From: Pseudomonadota bacterium
Lineage (GTDB): Bacteria; Pseudomonadota; Alphaproteobacteria; Acetobacterales; Acetobacteraceae
DNA length: 14,155 nt
Direction of reading: 5' to 3'
NCBI GenBank assembly: GCA_021819535.1
Contig: JAKAQU010000028.1
Coordinates: forward strand, 1-14,155
In this document: positions 7,214 to 13,692 of the stretch, one piece after another
How positions within the stretch are numbered: position 1 is the stretch's first letter
How the letters are laid out: every line of letters starts with the position of its first letter
The notes under the pieces: model-generated
The model's input: the letters and a program-made list of their open reading frames with translations, nothing else
The model's database searches: none
What the model was told of the DNA's origin: nothing
Position numbers and translations under genes: made by a program

Positions 7214-8185
7214 ATGAATTGGGGCGCGCAAAATATATTTTGCCGAAACGAATCGGAGATTTGGCCGAATTTTTTTATTGTCGGGGCGGCCAAGGCGGGC
7301 ACCACGTCACTTTATTCCTATCTTCGCCAGCATCCCGAGATTTTCATGCCGGAGGATGTCAAGGAGCCGCATTATTTCGCCCAGGTCCGCCCGACCCGCG
7401 CCCAGCGCTACGCCTCGCCGGTCTTCGTCTCCGACCGCGATACCTATCTTCGCCTGTTTCGTGGGGTCCGGGGCCGCCGCGCGATCGGCGAGGCGAGCCC
7501 GTCCTATCTCTGGTGCGAAGAGGCGCCGGCGCGCATCAAAGCCGTGGTGCCGGAGGCCCGCATCATCGTCATGCTGCGCGACCCGATCGAGCGCGCTTAT
7601 TCGCACTATCTGATGGATTTCCGCGAGGGCATGCAGCATCTGCCGTTCTTCGAAGCCCTCAAGGAGGATTGGCACCGCGCCGAAAAAGGCTGGGCGGTGT
7701 CCAATCTCTATGTCGAACTCGGCTGTTACGCGCCCCAGATCGATCGCTATTTGCGTCTGTTCGGCGAGGACCGCGTCCATATCCTGTTCCATGACGATCT
7801 CCGCCGCCTGGCCGCGGGCGATCGCCGCGTGCTCGCCGATGTTCTCCGCTTTCTCGATGTCGATGTCGCGGCGCTAGAACGCATCGATACCACGCGGATC
7901 GAAAATGGCTTCGCTGCCCCGCGATCGGAATGGGCGCGGCGCATCGCCGGCGCGCCCTGGGCGCGCTGGATCGGCAATACGTTTCTGCCGCACAGTATCG
8001 GCGTTGGGATTTTCAACCGCTTTTTCGTCAGGCAAAGCGTGCCGCCGCCGCCCATGGACCCGCGCGCCCGAGCGTGGCTCACGGAACTGCTGGAGCCGGA
8101 AATCCGCGCCGTCGAGACCCTGCTCGGACGCCATCTGCCGCAATTGCGCCGCCATAACGGCCTCTCGCAGGAGCGAGCACTTTGA
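7214..8185 (+). CDS. PAPS-dependent sulfotransferase family protein
   Basis: 323-residue sulfotransferase, predicted to move a sulfuryl group from PAPS to a carbohydrate or lipid acceptor. The 5'-phosphosulfate loop GAAKAGTTSL (24-33) is near the N terminus. KEPHYF (50-55) follows, as in the heparan N-/3-O-sulfotransferase-like branch. The 3'-phosphate motif RDPIERAYSHY (122-132) supplies the conserved Arg and Ser. No signal peptide or clear membrane helix is seen, so action in the cytoplasm is expected. A purine-rich GGAGGGGGG stretch lies 10-19 bases before the ATG. The acceptor cannot be read from the sequence. It is divergent from hpnN and ends 20 bases before the lipoprotein gene, so sulfotransferase and lipoprotein may share a transcript. 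Confidence 0.88.
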   Translation: MNWGAQNIFCRNESEIWPNFFIVGAAKAGTTSLYSYLRQHPEIFMPEDVKEPHYFAQVRPTRAQRYASPVFVSDRDTYLRLFRGVRGRRAIGEASPSYLWCEEAPARIKAVVPEARIIVMLRDPIERAYSHYLMDFREGMQHLPFFEALKEDWHRAEKGWAVSNLYVELGCYAPQIDRYLRLFGEDRVHILFHDDLRRLAAGDRRVLADVLRFLDVDVAALERIDTTRIENGFAAPRSEWARRIAGAPWARWIGNTFLPHSIGVGIFNRFFVRQSVPPPPMDPRARAWLTELLEPEIRAVETLLGRHLPQLRRHNGLSQERAL

Positions 8186-8205
8186 TCGCCCAACCATAAC
8201 CCTCG

Positions 8206-9987
8206 GTGACAGAAGTTCCCACGCTATTAACCGCGCCGGGCGCCGATTTGCGCAAGCTTCGCGCCAGGCCCGACCCGAAACCCGCGCCCATTCGCCATGG
8301 GTTGCGCGGCCTCGGGCTCGCCTTCCTGCTGCTGCTTGCTGGCTGCGCCGGGATGAGCCCCGCGCAGCGGGCCGCCGAGCCATTATTTCTTCCCGAATAC
8401 GATCTTGGCGCGCATGGCCGTAAAAGCTGGTACGACCGTGTCGCGGAAACCAATCCCGGCCATATCGACATGCAGATTCTGCCCGCTTTTCGTGCGGCGC
8501 CGCCACGCCGGATCGCGGTCTTGCCGTTCGTCGATCGCGGTTCCGGCAATTACGTGCTCGATAAGGTGGCACTCACTCTCCGCGATAAAAAAAGCCTCGC
8601 CGATTGGCGCTGGACCGATGCCAATCGCCTGCGCCGGGTGGTCGACGGATTTTTGAGCGCCCGCGAATTCGTCACCGTGCCGGTGTCCGATATCGATGCC
8701 GTGCTCGCCCGCCACGGCATCGACGACGATGCCAAGCTCGCCCGCGTCCCGCCGCAGACCTTGGCGCAATGGCTCAACGTCGATGCCGTGGTCTATGGCG
8801 AGGTCGAGCATTACGAGGTCTATTATCTGTTTCTGGTGGCGGGCTGGGAGGTCACGCTCAAGATCGCCATGGCCTCCCGCGATACTGGCGAGACCCTGCT
8901 CCACGGCGAGGGCACGGAATACAAGCTTGAAGTGCGCCCGGCGGTTGCGGGGCGCGATATCGGCATCAACTCACTGCTCGATCTCACCGATCTCCGCGAT
9001 GTCGATTTGCGGCGCGACGAGGAGGAGGTCAGCCGCGAGCTGATCCTGAGAATCCCGGCAGACGACGCCAAGACCGGCCTCTCGCCCCCCTTGCTGGCGA
9101 CGCCCGCGGCGGCACTTCCGCCCACGGCCGAACCGCCGGCAACGCCAGTGCCGGCAACGCCCCTGCCGCTGCTGGCCAAGCCCACCACCATCGCGCAGGC
9201 GACCGGGTATGGCATGGCGGGCATGCCGGACGAGACTTTCTTCCTGCCCGAGCACGATCTCGACGGGCATGGGCGGAAGACGATGTTCGATCGTTTGCTG
9301 GAGACCGATCCCGAGAGCTTCGCCCCGCATATCGCCGCCGATTACTGCGCCAAGGCGCCGCATCGCATCGCTGTCCTGCCTTTCGCCTATGAGGGCTCGG
9401 GCAATCTCATCGTCGATGGCGTGCCGGTGACGCTCCGCAGCCAGGATGCGCGCGCGCGCTGGCGCTGGACCTATGCCAACCGGGTGCGTGAAACCTTCAC
9501 CGCCTTTCTCGCTCAGCGCGAATTTTCCGTCGTGCCGATCCCCGAAATCGATGCCGCTCTCGCCGCGCACGGTATCACCACCATCGGCGCGCTGGAGGCG
9601 GTCTCGCCGGCACAACTCGGCGCATGGCTCGGCGCCGATACGCTGATCCGCGGCGACGTCACCGCCTATCAGGGGATCTATGCCTTTCTCGTCGGCGGCT
9701 GGCGGGTCGGGTGGCGGATGGACATGGAACGCGCGACCGATAATGACAACGCGCTGATGGACATCTCCGGCGGGCGCTACGCGGTCGCGGTGCAGCTCGC
9801 TTTGGTGCCGATCGACCTTTATATCGATTCCGGCTTGAGCCTGCTCAAGCTGCGCGATGTGCGGCTACGTCGCGCCGAGGAGGAGGTCGCCCGCGAATTC
9901 GTGCTCCGCATTCCGCGTTGCCCGGAGGCCAAGGCAGAGGCCAAGCCGCCGCTCGCCGATCCGCCCGGCCCGCAGGCGGCGCGGTGA
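8206..9987 (+). CDS. large lipoprotein with two tandem copies of a GNA1162/TolB-N-like domain
   Basis: 593 residues from a GTG start; no ATG lies before the signal region. A lipobox LLAGC puts the lipidated Cys at 47 after hydrophobic LGLAFLLLLAG, with Arg residues in the n-region; the residue after Cys is Ala, so outer-membrane sorting is likely. Two homologous domains follow: copy 1 at about 60-284 and copy 2 at 345-570, joined by a Pro/Ala-rich linker (285-344). Shared landmarks sit exactly 285 residues apart: FLPE, HGRK, IAVLPF, WRW, REF, the IDA before HGI, the GW near 213/498, and finally LRIP (286). The IAVLPF strand and the layout recall GNA1162 (DUF799) and TolB-N/CsgG-like periplasmic lipoprotein domains, but the match is by eye only. 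No Shine-Dalgarno sequence is seen. It starts 20 bases after the sulfotransferase gene and ends 55 bases before fliI. Confidence 0.82.
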   Translation: MTEVPTLLTAPGADLRKLRARPDPKPAPIRHGLRGLGLAFLLLLAGCAGMSPAQRAAEPLFLPEYDLGAHGRKSWYDRVAETNPGHIDMQILPAFRAAPPRRIAVLPFVDRGSGNYVLDKVALTLRDKKSLADWRWTDANRLRRVVDGFLSAREFVTVPVSDIDAVLARHGIDDDAKLARVPPQTLAQWLNVDAVVYGEVEHYEVYYLFLVAGWEVTLKIAMASRDTGETLLHGEGTEYKLEVRPAVAGRDIGINSLLDLTDLRDVDLRRDEEEVSRELILRIPADDAKTGLSPPLLATPAAALPPTAEPPATPVPATPLPLLAKPTTIAQATGYGMAGMPDETFFLPEHDLDGHGRKTMFDRLLETDPESFAPHIAADYCAKAPHRIAVLPFAYEGSGNLIVDGVPVTLRSQDARARWRWTYANRVRETFTAFLAQREFSVVPIPEIDAALAAHGITTIGALEAVSPAQLGAWLGADTLIRGDVTAYQGIYAFLVGGWRVGWRMDMERATDNDNALMDISGGRYAVAVQLALVPIDLYIDSGLSLLKLRDVRLRRAEEEVAREFVLRIPRCPEAKAEAKPPLADPPGPQAAR

Positions 9988-10042
9988 GCGGCTCGGCCGC
10001 CGCGTTCACCCTCTGGTAAGGGCGGGCTGGCATGATCGCGCC

Positions 10043-11434
10043 ATGCGCAGTGATTTCCTCGCCTCGCTCGGCCAGCTCAACGAAATGCTCGCCGAGACCC
10101 CGGTTGCCAGCGTGGCTGGCAAGGTGCGTGGGGTTTCCGGCCTCACGGTCGAGATTTCCGGCCTTTCCTATCATGCCGCGATCAGCCAGCGGGTTGCCAT
10201 TCACGGCGCCGGGGAGCGGGTCATCCCGGCCGAAATCCTGGCGTTTTCGGACAATAACCAGAAGGCGATGACGCTCGGCCATACTGAGCGTATCCGTGCC
10301 GGGATGGAGGCCCGGATCGAGGCCAGCGCCCGGGCGCTGGCCTCGGGCGACGCCGAGCCCTTCGCCGATCGTGGCGGGCTGATGGTCTCCGATGGCTGGC
10401 TCGGCCGGGTCATCGATCCGTTCGGCGCGCCGCTCGACGGCCGTGGCTATCTCCCCGCCGGGGCGAGCCGCCGTTTGCTGCGCGCGGCCCCGCCCACGGC
10501 GACCGCGCGGGCGCGGCTCGGCGGGCGGCTCGATCTCGGCGTGCGGGTGCTCAACACTTTCACCACGGCCGCGATCGGCCAGCGCCTCGGCTTGTTTGCG
10601 GCAAGCGGTGTCGGCAAATCGACCCTGCTGTCGATGGTCGCCCGCCATACCGAATGCGATGTCGTCGTCTTGGCGCTGATTGGCGAGCGTGGGCGGGAGG
10701 TGCGCGAGTTCATCGAGGAGCATCTGGGGGCGGCGAAAATGGCGCGGAGCGTCGTCGTCGTCGCGACCTCAGATGCGCCGCCGCTCGCGCGCCGCGAATC
10801 CGCCCATGCCGCGATGGCGATCGCCGAGCATTTCCGCGATGAGGGGCGCTCCGTTCTCCTCGTGATGGACAGTGTTACGCGCTATTGCCAGTCATTGCGC
10901 GAAATCGCGCTTTCGTGCGGCGAGTTTCCCGCCGCGCGCGGCTATCCGGCGAGCGTTTTCACCGAGCTGCCGCGGCTTTTGGAGCGTGCCGGGCCGGGGG
11001 TCGCGGGCGCGGATGGGCGGGCTGGCTTCATCACCGGGATTTTCACCGTTCTCGTCGATGGCGACGATCACGACGAGCCGATCGCCGATGCGGTGCGCGG
11101 CATTCTCGACGGCCATATCGTGCTCGACCGCCGCATCGCCGAGGGCGGGCGGTATCCGCCGGTCGATGTCGCGCGCTCGCTCTCGCGCACCATGGCGCAG
11201 GTGACACCGCCCGATGAGATGGCGCTCGCCCAGCGCGGCCGCGCCATTCTCGCCCGTCATGCCGAACTCACGCGTCTGCTCGAAATGGGCGTCTATGAGA
11301 TGGGCCGCAACGGCGAATTCGATCGCATCCTGGAGAAAGGCCGCGCCATCGAAGCGCTTCTCAGCCAAAACAGCGAGGAGCGGGTGGCGATCGAAGACGG
11401 GTTCCGTGATCTCGCCGCGATCGTCACGGAGTAA
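10043..11434 (+). CDS. fliI: flagellar/type III export ATPase FliI
   Basis: 463-residue F1-beta-like ATPase that powers or gates export of flagellar substrates at the inner-membrane export gate. Visible parts: an N-terminal beta-barrel-like region (about 20-95), DGWLGRVIDPFGAPLDGRG (117-135), Walker A ASGVGKST (187-194), GERGREV (214-220), Walker B VLLVMDSVTRY (271-281) with D276, and the family stretch GEFPAARGYPASVF (293-306) followed by ELPRLLERAG. The catalytic P-loop Lys192 and Thr194 are present. The ATG at 10043 gives the usual N terminus; the frame is open 62 codons further upstream but that overlaps the lipoprotein gene. The AAGGG at 10018-10022 is far from the start. FliJ, its usual partner, is not next to it; instead a marR gene converges and overlaps its last 11 bases. 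A non-flagellar type III ATPase is less likely. Confidence 0.88.
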   Translation: MRSDFLASLGQLNEMLAETPVASVAGKVRGVSGLTVEISGLSYHAAISQRVAIHGAGERVIPAEILAFSDNNQKAMTLGHTERIRAGMEARIEASARALASGDAEPFADRGGLMVSDGWLGRVIDPFGAPLDGRGYLPAGASRRLLRAAPPTATARARLGGRLDLGVRVLNTFTTAAIGQRLGLFAASGVGKSTLLSMVARHTECDVVVLALIGERGREVREFIEEHLGAAKMARSVVVVATSDAPPLARRESAHAAMAIAEHFRDEGRSVLLVMDSVTRYCQSLREIALSCGEFPAARGYPASVFTELPRLLERAGPGVAGADGRAGFITGIFTVLVDGDDHDEPIADAVRGILDGHIVLDRRIAEGGRYPPVDVARSLSRTMAQVTPPDEMALAQRGRAILARHAELTRLLEMGVYEMGRNGEFDRILEKGRAIEALLSQNSEERVAIEDGFRDLAAIVTE

Positions 11435-11999
11435 CCGCGTGGCCGCGCACCTCATCGCCCCCCGCCTCATTGCGCCCCGTCTCATCGCCTCCTGTCTCAT
11501 CGACGGATGGCTTGTCGGCGAGCGGGGCGACACAGCTCGGCGTCGCACAACCTGGCGTCGCACAACCCTGGGCGGCATGCTGGCCGAGCTGGCGCAACAG
11601 GGTTCCCAATAGCTCCTGCTCGCAGGACGAAAGCCCGCTCATCGCCTGCGCGATGTCGGCAGCATGGCGCGGGAAGATGGCGCGGATGAGATCGCGCCCG
11701 CAACCGGTCAGTTCCACCCGCACTTGCCGACGATCGGCGAGGTCGCGGACACGGCGCACGAGCCCGCGCGTCGAGAGCTTGTCGACGATATCGGTCATGT
11801 TGCCGGCGCTGGTCAGCACTTTGCGCCCGAGTTCGCCATGGGTCAGCGGCCCTTTGTGCCAGAGCGCTTCCAAAACGCCGAGCTGGGTCGGCGTCAGGCC
11901 ATGAAGGGCGAGCCCGGGCTCGATGCGGGCGAGGATGGCGCGGCTTGCGCGAAACAGCTTGACATAGGCGCGAAGCGCGGCAGCGGTTGCTTCCTCCAT
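11424..11999 (-). CDS. MarR-family transcriptional regulator with a repeat-rich C-terminal tail
   Basis: 191 residues. Residues 1-143 form a normal MarR protein: a dimerisation helix, then a winged helix-turn-helix with LTPTQLGVLEALW (35-47), HGELGRKVLTSAGNMTDIVDKL (54-75) and the wing DLADRRQVRVELT (86-98), whose DxR-type positions are D89 and R90/R91. Residues 144-191 are unlike the family. One part is three pentapeptides (GCATP, GCATP, SCVAP) with Cys at 146, 151 and 156. Another is four (DETGG, DETGR, NEAGG, DEVRG), matching 15-bp DNA repeats. The gene starts 7 bases after the usp stop on the same strand, so they likely form an operon and it may regulate it. Its stop lies inside fliI (11-base tail-to-tail overlap). 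No strong ribosome binding site is seen, so translational coupling is possible. Confidence 0.87.
   Translation of the reverse strand: MEEATAAALRAYVKLFRASRAILARIEPGLALHGLTPTQLGVLEALWHKGPLTHGELGRKVLTSAGNMTDIVDKLSTRGLVRRVRDLADRRQVRVELTGCGRDLIRAIFPRHAADIAQAMSGLSSCEQELLGTLLRQLGQHAAQGCATPGCATPSCVAPLADKPSVDETGGDETGRNEAGGDEVRGHAVTP
11451..11510 (-). repeat. 15-bp tandem repeat, four units, in the marR 3' end
   Basis: Units begin at 11451, 11466, 11481 and 11496. Each opens with CTCAT, and the first three continue into C-rich sequence (for example CTCATCGCCCCCCGC and CTCATTGCGCCCCGT). In the marR frame they encode DEVRG, NEAGG, DETGR and DETGG-like units. The fourth unit has decayed after its first eight bases. 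Strand slippage is the likely origin. Confidence 0.85.
11524..11568 (-). repeat. 15-bp tandem repeat, two clear units and one degenerate, in marR
   Basis: GGCGTCGCACAACCT at 11539-11553 is followed directly by a copy at 11554-11568 differing only in its last base; a degenerate third unit lies at 11524-11538. In the marR frame they read GCATP, GCATP and SCVAP. This array has the same 15-bp period as the neighbouring array but a different sequence. Confidence 0.85.
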
Positions 12000-12006
12000 G
12001 ACGACA

Positions 12007-12873
12007 TCAACGATTCATCATCACCGGCAGGTCGGCGTTTTCGAGCACATGGCGGGTGACGCCGCCGAGGATGAGCTGGCGGAGACGCGAATGCGAATAG
12101 GCGCCCATCACCAGGAGATCTGCCGAAAACACTCGGCACGCCGCGAGAATGCCGGCCCCGACATCGCGCTCGACCGGTTGGAACGTGGCGAGATCGGTCT
12201 TGACACCGTGAAGCGCGAGATAGGATGCGAGATCGGGCGCCCCCGGGCCGCGCCGCTGATATTCCTGTGCCGAGAGAATGCGCACTGCCGCGGCGCGCTG
12301 CAGCCAGGGCAGCGCCGCCTGCGCCGCTGCCGCACTCTCCGCGGTGCCGTTCCAGGCAAGGCATATCCGCTCACCGATCGTCTTCGGTGCCAATGGCGGC
12401 GCGATCAACACCGGATGGCCGCTATCGAACAACACCGCGTGCAACGCATCCGAAGAGGAGGCATCGCCATCGGCGCGGGGCGAGGGGATGACGGTGAGAT
12501 CGGCGAGACGCGCCTGTTGCGCGACCAGATCCTCCTCGCGCCCGGTGATCGCGGCGAAATGGGCGCTCATTCCCTCCGCCCCCGGCCGTGCCTCGGCGAC
12601 CGTGACGCCATGCGCGGTGACGAAGCGGTCGAACATGCCGTGAATACGGCGCGCCCGCTCGGTCGCCTCGCGCTCGGTCGCCGACATCATTTCCTCGATC
12701 ATGGCGCCAGAGAGGCCCTCGCCCGCGAGAGGTGCGACATCGCGGCTATCGACCCGGACATGGAGCGCAAGCACATGCGATTGCCAGTGCCGCGCGGCGA
12801 GAAGGGCGGTGGCGAGCGCCGCTTCGTCGGCGTCGGCACCGGTCAGGGGGAGCAGGATCTTGCGAATGGCCAT
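12007..12873 (-). CDS. two-domain universal stress protein (UspA family)
   Basis: 288-residue cytoplasmic protein with two Usp folds in tandem. Domain 1 (about 1-158) starts MAIRKILLPLTG, the usual first strand. Domain 2 (about 168-288) starts ERICLAWNGTAESAAA and ends with GAYSHSRLRQLILGGVT (257-273) and RHVLENADLPVMM. This segment sits where the ATP-binding loop G-x2-G-x9-G-S/T lies in other Usps, but the second Gly is Ser260 and the end is G-G-V-T, so nucleotide binding may be altered. Length (about 280-290) fits the double-domain type. GAGGAGG eight bases before the ATG at 12873 supports the start. A good promoter lies about 55-85 bases upstream. marR follows 7 bases downstream, likely cotranscribed. 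Confidence 0.9.
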   Translation of the reverse strand: MAIRKILLPLTGADADEAALATALLAARHWQSHVLALHVRVDSRDVAPLAGEGLSGAMIEEMMSATEREATERARRIHGMFDRFVTAHGVTVAEARPGAEGMSAHFAAITGREEDLVAQQARLADLTVIPSPRADGDASSSDALHAVLFDSGHPVLIAPPLAPKTIGERICLAWNGTAESAAAAQAALPWLQRAAAVRILSAQEYQRRGPGAPDLASYLALHGVKTDLATFQPVERDVGAGILAACRVFSADLLVMGAYSHSRLRQLILGGVTRHVLENADLPVMMNR

Positions 12874-12895
12874 CTCCGGAGCCTCCTCACTTCAA

Positions 12896-12911
12896 GCGCT
12901 CTCGCGAGCGC
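12896..12911 (-). other. hairpin in the predicted usp 5' leader
   Basis: GCGCTC (12896-12901) and GAGCGC (12906-12911) form a 6-bp GC-rich stem with a TCGC loop. The stem lies between the predicted promoter and the usp ribosome binding site. It has no following T run, so it is not a normal terminator for pdxH; it could stabilise the leader or be an operator. Confidence 0.35.
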
Positions 12912-12928
12912 AAGTCGATACCCGCTAC

Positions 12929-12958
12929 ATGATAGCATCCCCCTCGCCGAAAGGACAA
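12929..12958 (-). promoter_or_regulatory. predicted sigma70-type promoter for usp-marR
   Basis: Read on the minus strand, TTGTCC (12958-12953, 4 of 6 to the -35 consensus) and TATCAT (12934-12929, 5 of 6 to the -10 consensus) are 18 bases apart. They lie in the 106-bp gap between the pdxH stop and usp. This would give a leader of about 50 bases and make usp-marR independent of pdxH. Confidence 0.5.
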
Positions 12959-12979
12959 AACCATGTCGCGGCGGGATTC

Positions 12980-13567
12980 CTACGGGTAGAGCAGGGTAGC
13001 CTGCCATTCACTGCCCGCGCGGGTATAAAGGTCGCGTCGATGCAGGCGGAACGGCATGTCCTGCCAGAATTCGTAAAGCTCTGGCACCAGCCGCCAGCCC
13101 GACCAATGCGGCGGGCGGGGGATCGCCTGCTCGTCGGGAAAGCGCTCTCGCGCCGCTGCCAGACGGGCTTCCAGCGTTGCGCGATCGGGGAGTGGGCGAG
13201 ACTGATCGGAGGCCCAGGCGCCGAGGCGTGAAAGTGCGGGGCGGGTTGCGAAATAGGCATCTGCCTCGTCGGGTGCTACCGGCTGAATGGGGCCTTCGAT
13301 GCGCACCTGGCGGCGCAGACTCTTCCAGTGAAACAGAAGCGCCACGTTGGGATTTTCTTTTATTTCCAGGCTCTTGCGGCTTTCTAGGTTGGTGTAGAAA
13401 ACGAAGCCTCGCACATCGGCGCCCTTGAGCAGCACGATGCGCGCCGAAGGCCGGCCCGAGGGGCTGGCGGTCGCCAGTGTCATCGCGTTGGGGTCGTTCG
13501 GTTCCTTCTCGCTCGCCTCGGCGAGCCACGCCTCGAAGCGGGCCAGCGGTTCGGGGGTGGGGTCCAT
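12980..13567 (-). CDS. pdxH: pyridoxamine 5'-phosphate oxidase PdxH
   Basis: 195-residue FMN enzyme that oxidises pyridoxamine or pyridoxine 5'-phosphate to pyridoxal 5'-phosphate, the last step of vitamin B6 synthesis and salvage; a cytoplasmic dimer in the known family. Landmarks: AMTLATASPSGRPSARIVLLKG (28-49), FYTNLESRKSLEIKENP (57-73), ALLFHWKSLRRQVRIEG (76-92), and the C-terminal signature region around YEFWQDMPFRLHRRDLY (165-181). The signature normally reads H-D/N/E-R; here it is H-R-R. The protein ends in LLYP instead of the common RLAP. The start at 13567 has GAGGAG seven bases upstream and gives the usual length; an in-frame ATG five codons earlier is possible. It is divergent from fabI, a common alphaproteobacterial arrangement. 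Confidence 0.93.
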   Translation of the reverse strand: MDPTPEPLARFEAWLAEASEKEPNDPNAMTLATASPSGRPSARIVLLKGADVRGFVFYTNLESRKSLEIKENPNVALLFHWKSLRRQVRIEGPIQPVAPDEADAYFATRPALSRLGAWASDQSRPLPDRATLEARLAAARERFPDEQAIPRPPHWSGWRLVPELYEFWQDMPFRLHRRDLYTRAGSEWQATLLYP

Positions 13568-13692
13568 GGCGGCTCTCCTCATCTTTGGCGTGATTTTGGC
13601 GCACCGTGCTTCCCCCGCCAAGCCTCTTGCCGAGAGCGGCCCGGCTGTGTCACGAGAGAGGGGAGATCTCAATCGTGAAGGGTGATCCCTCC

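Noticed and set aside
9857..10042. 62-codon N-terminal extension of FliI
   Set aside because: It would overlap the 3' end of the lipoprotein gene and is unlike FliI N termini; the ATG at 10043 gives the usual beginning.
11451..11568. Regular short repeats considered as a CRISPR array
   Set aside because: The 15-bp units are contiguous with no spacers, lie in a coding frame and encode pentapeptides.
11998..12999. Plus-strand open frame (333 codons) antisense to usp
   Set aside because: Its composition is that of a shadow frame, and the minus-strand Usp protein has both expected domains, a ribosome binding site and a promoter.
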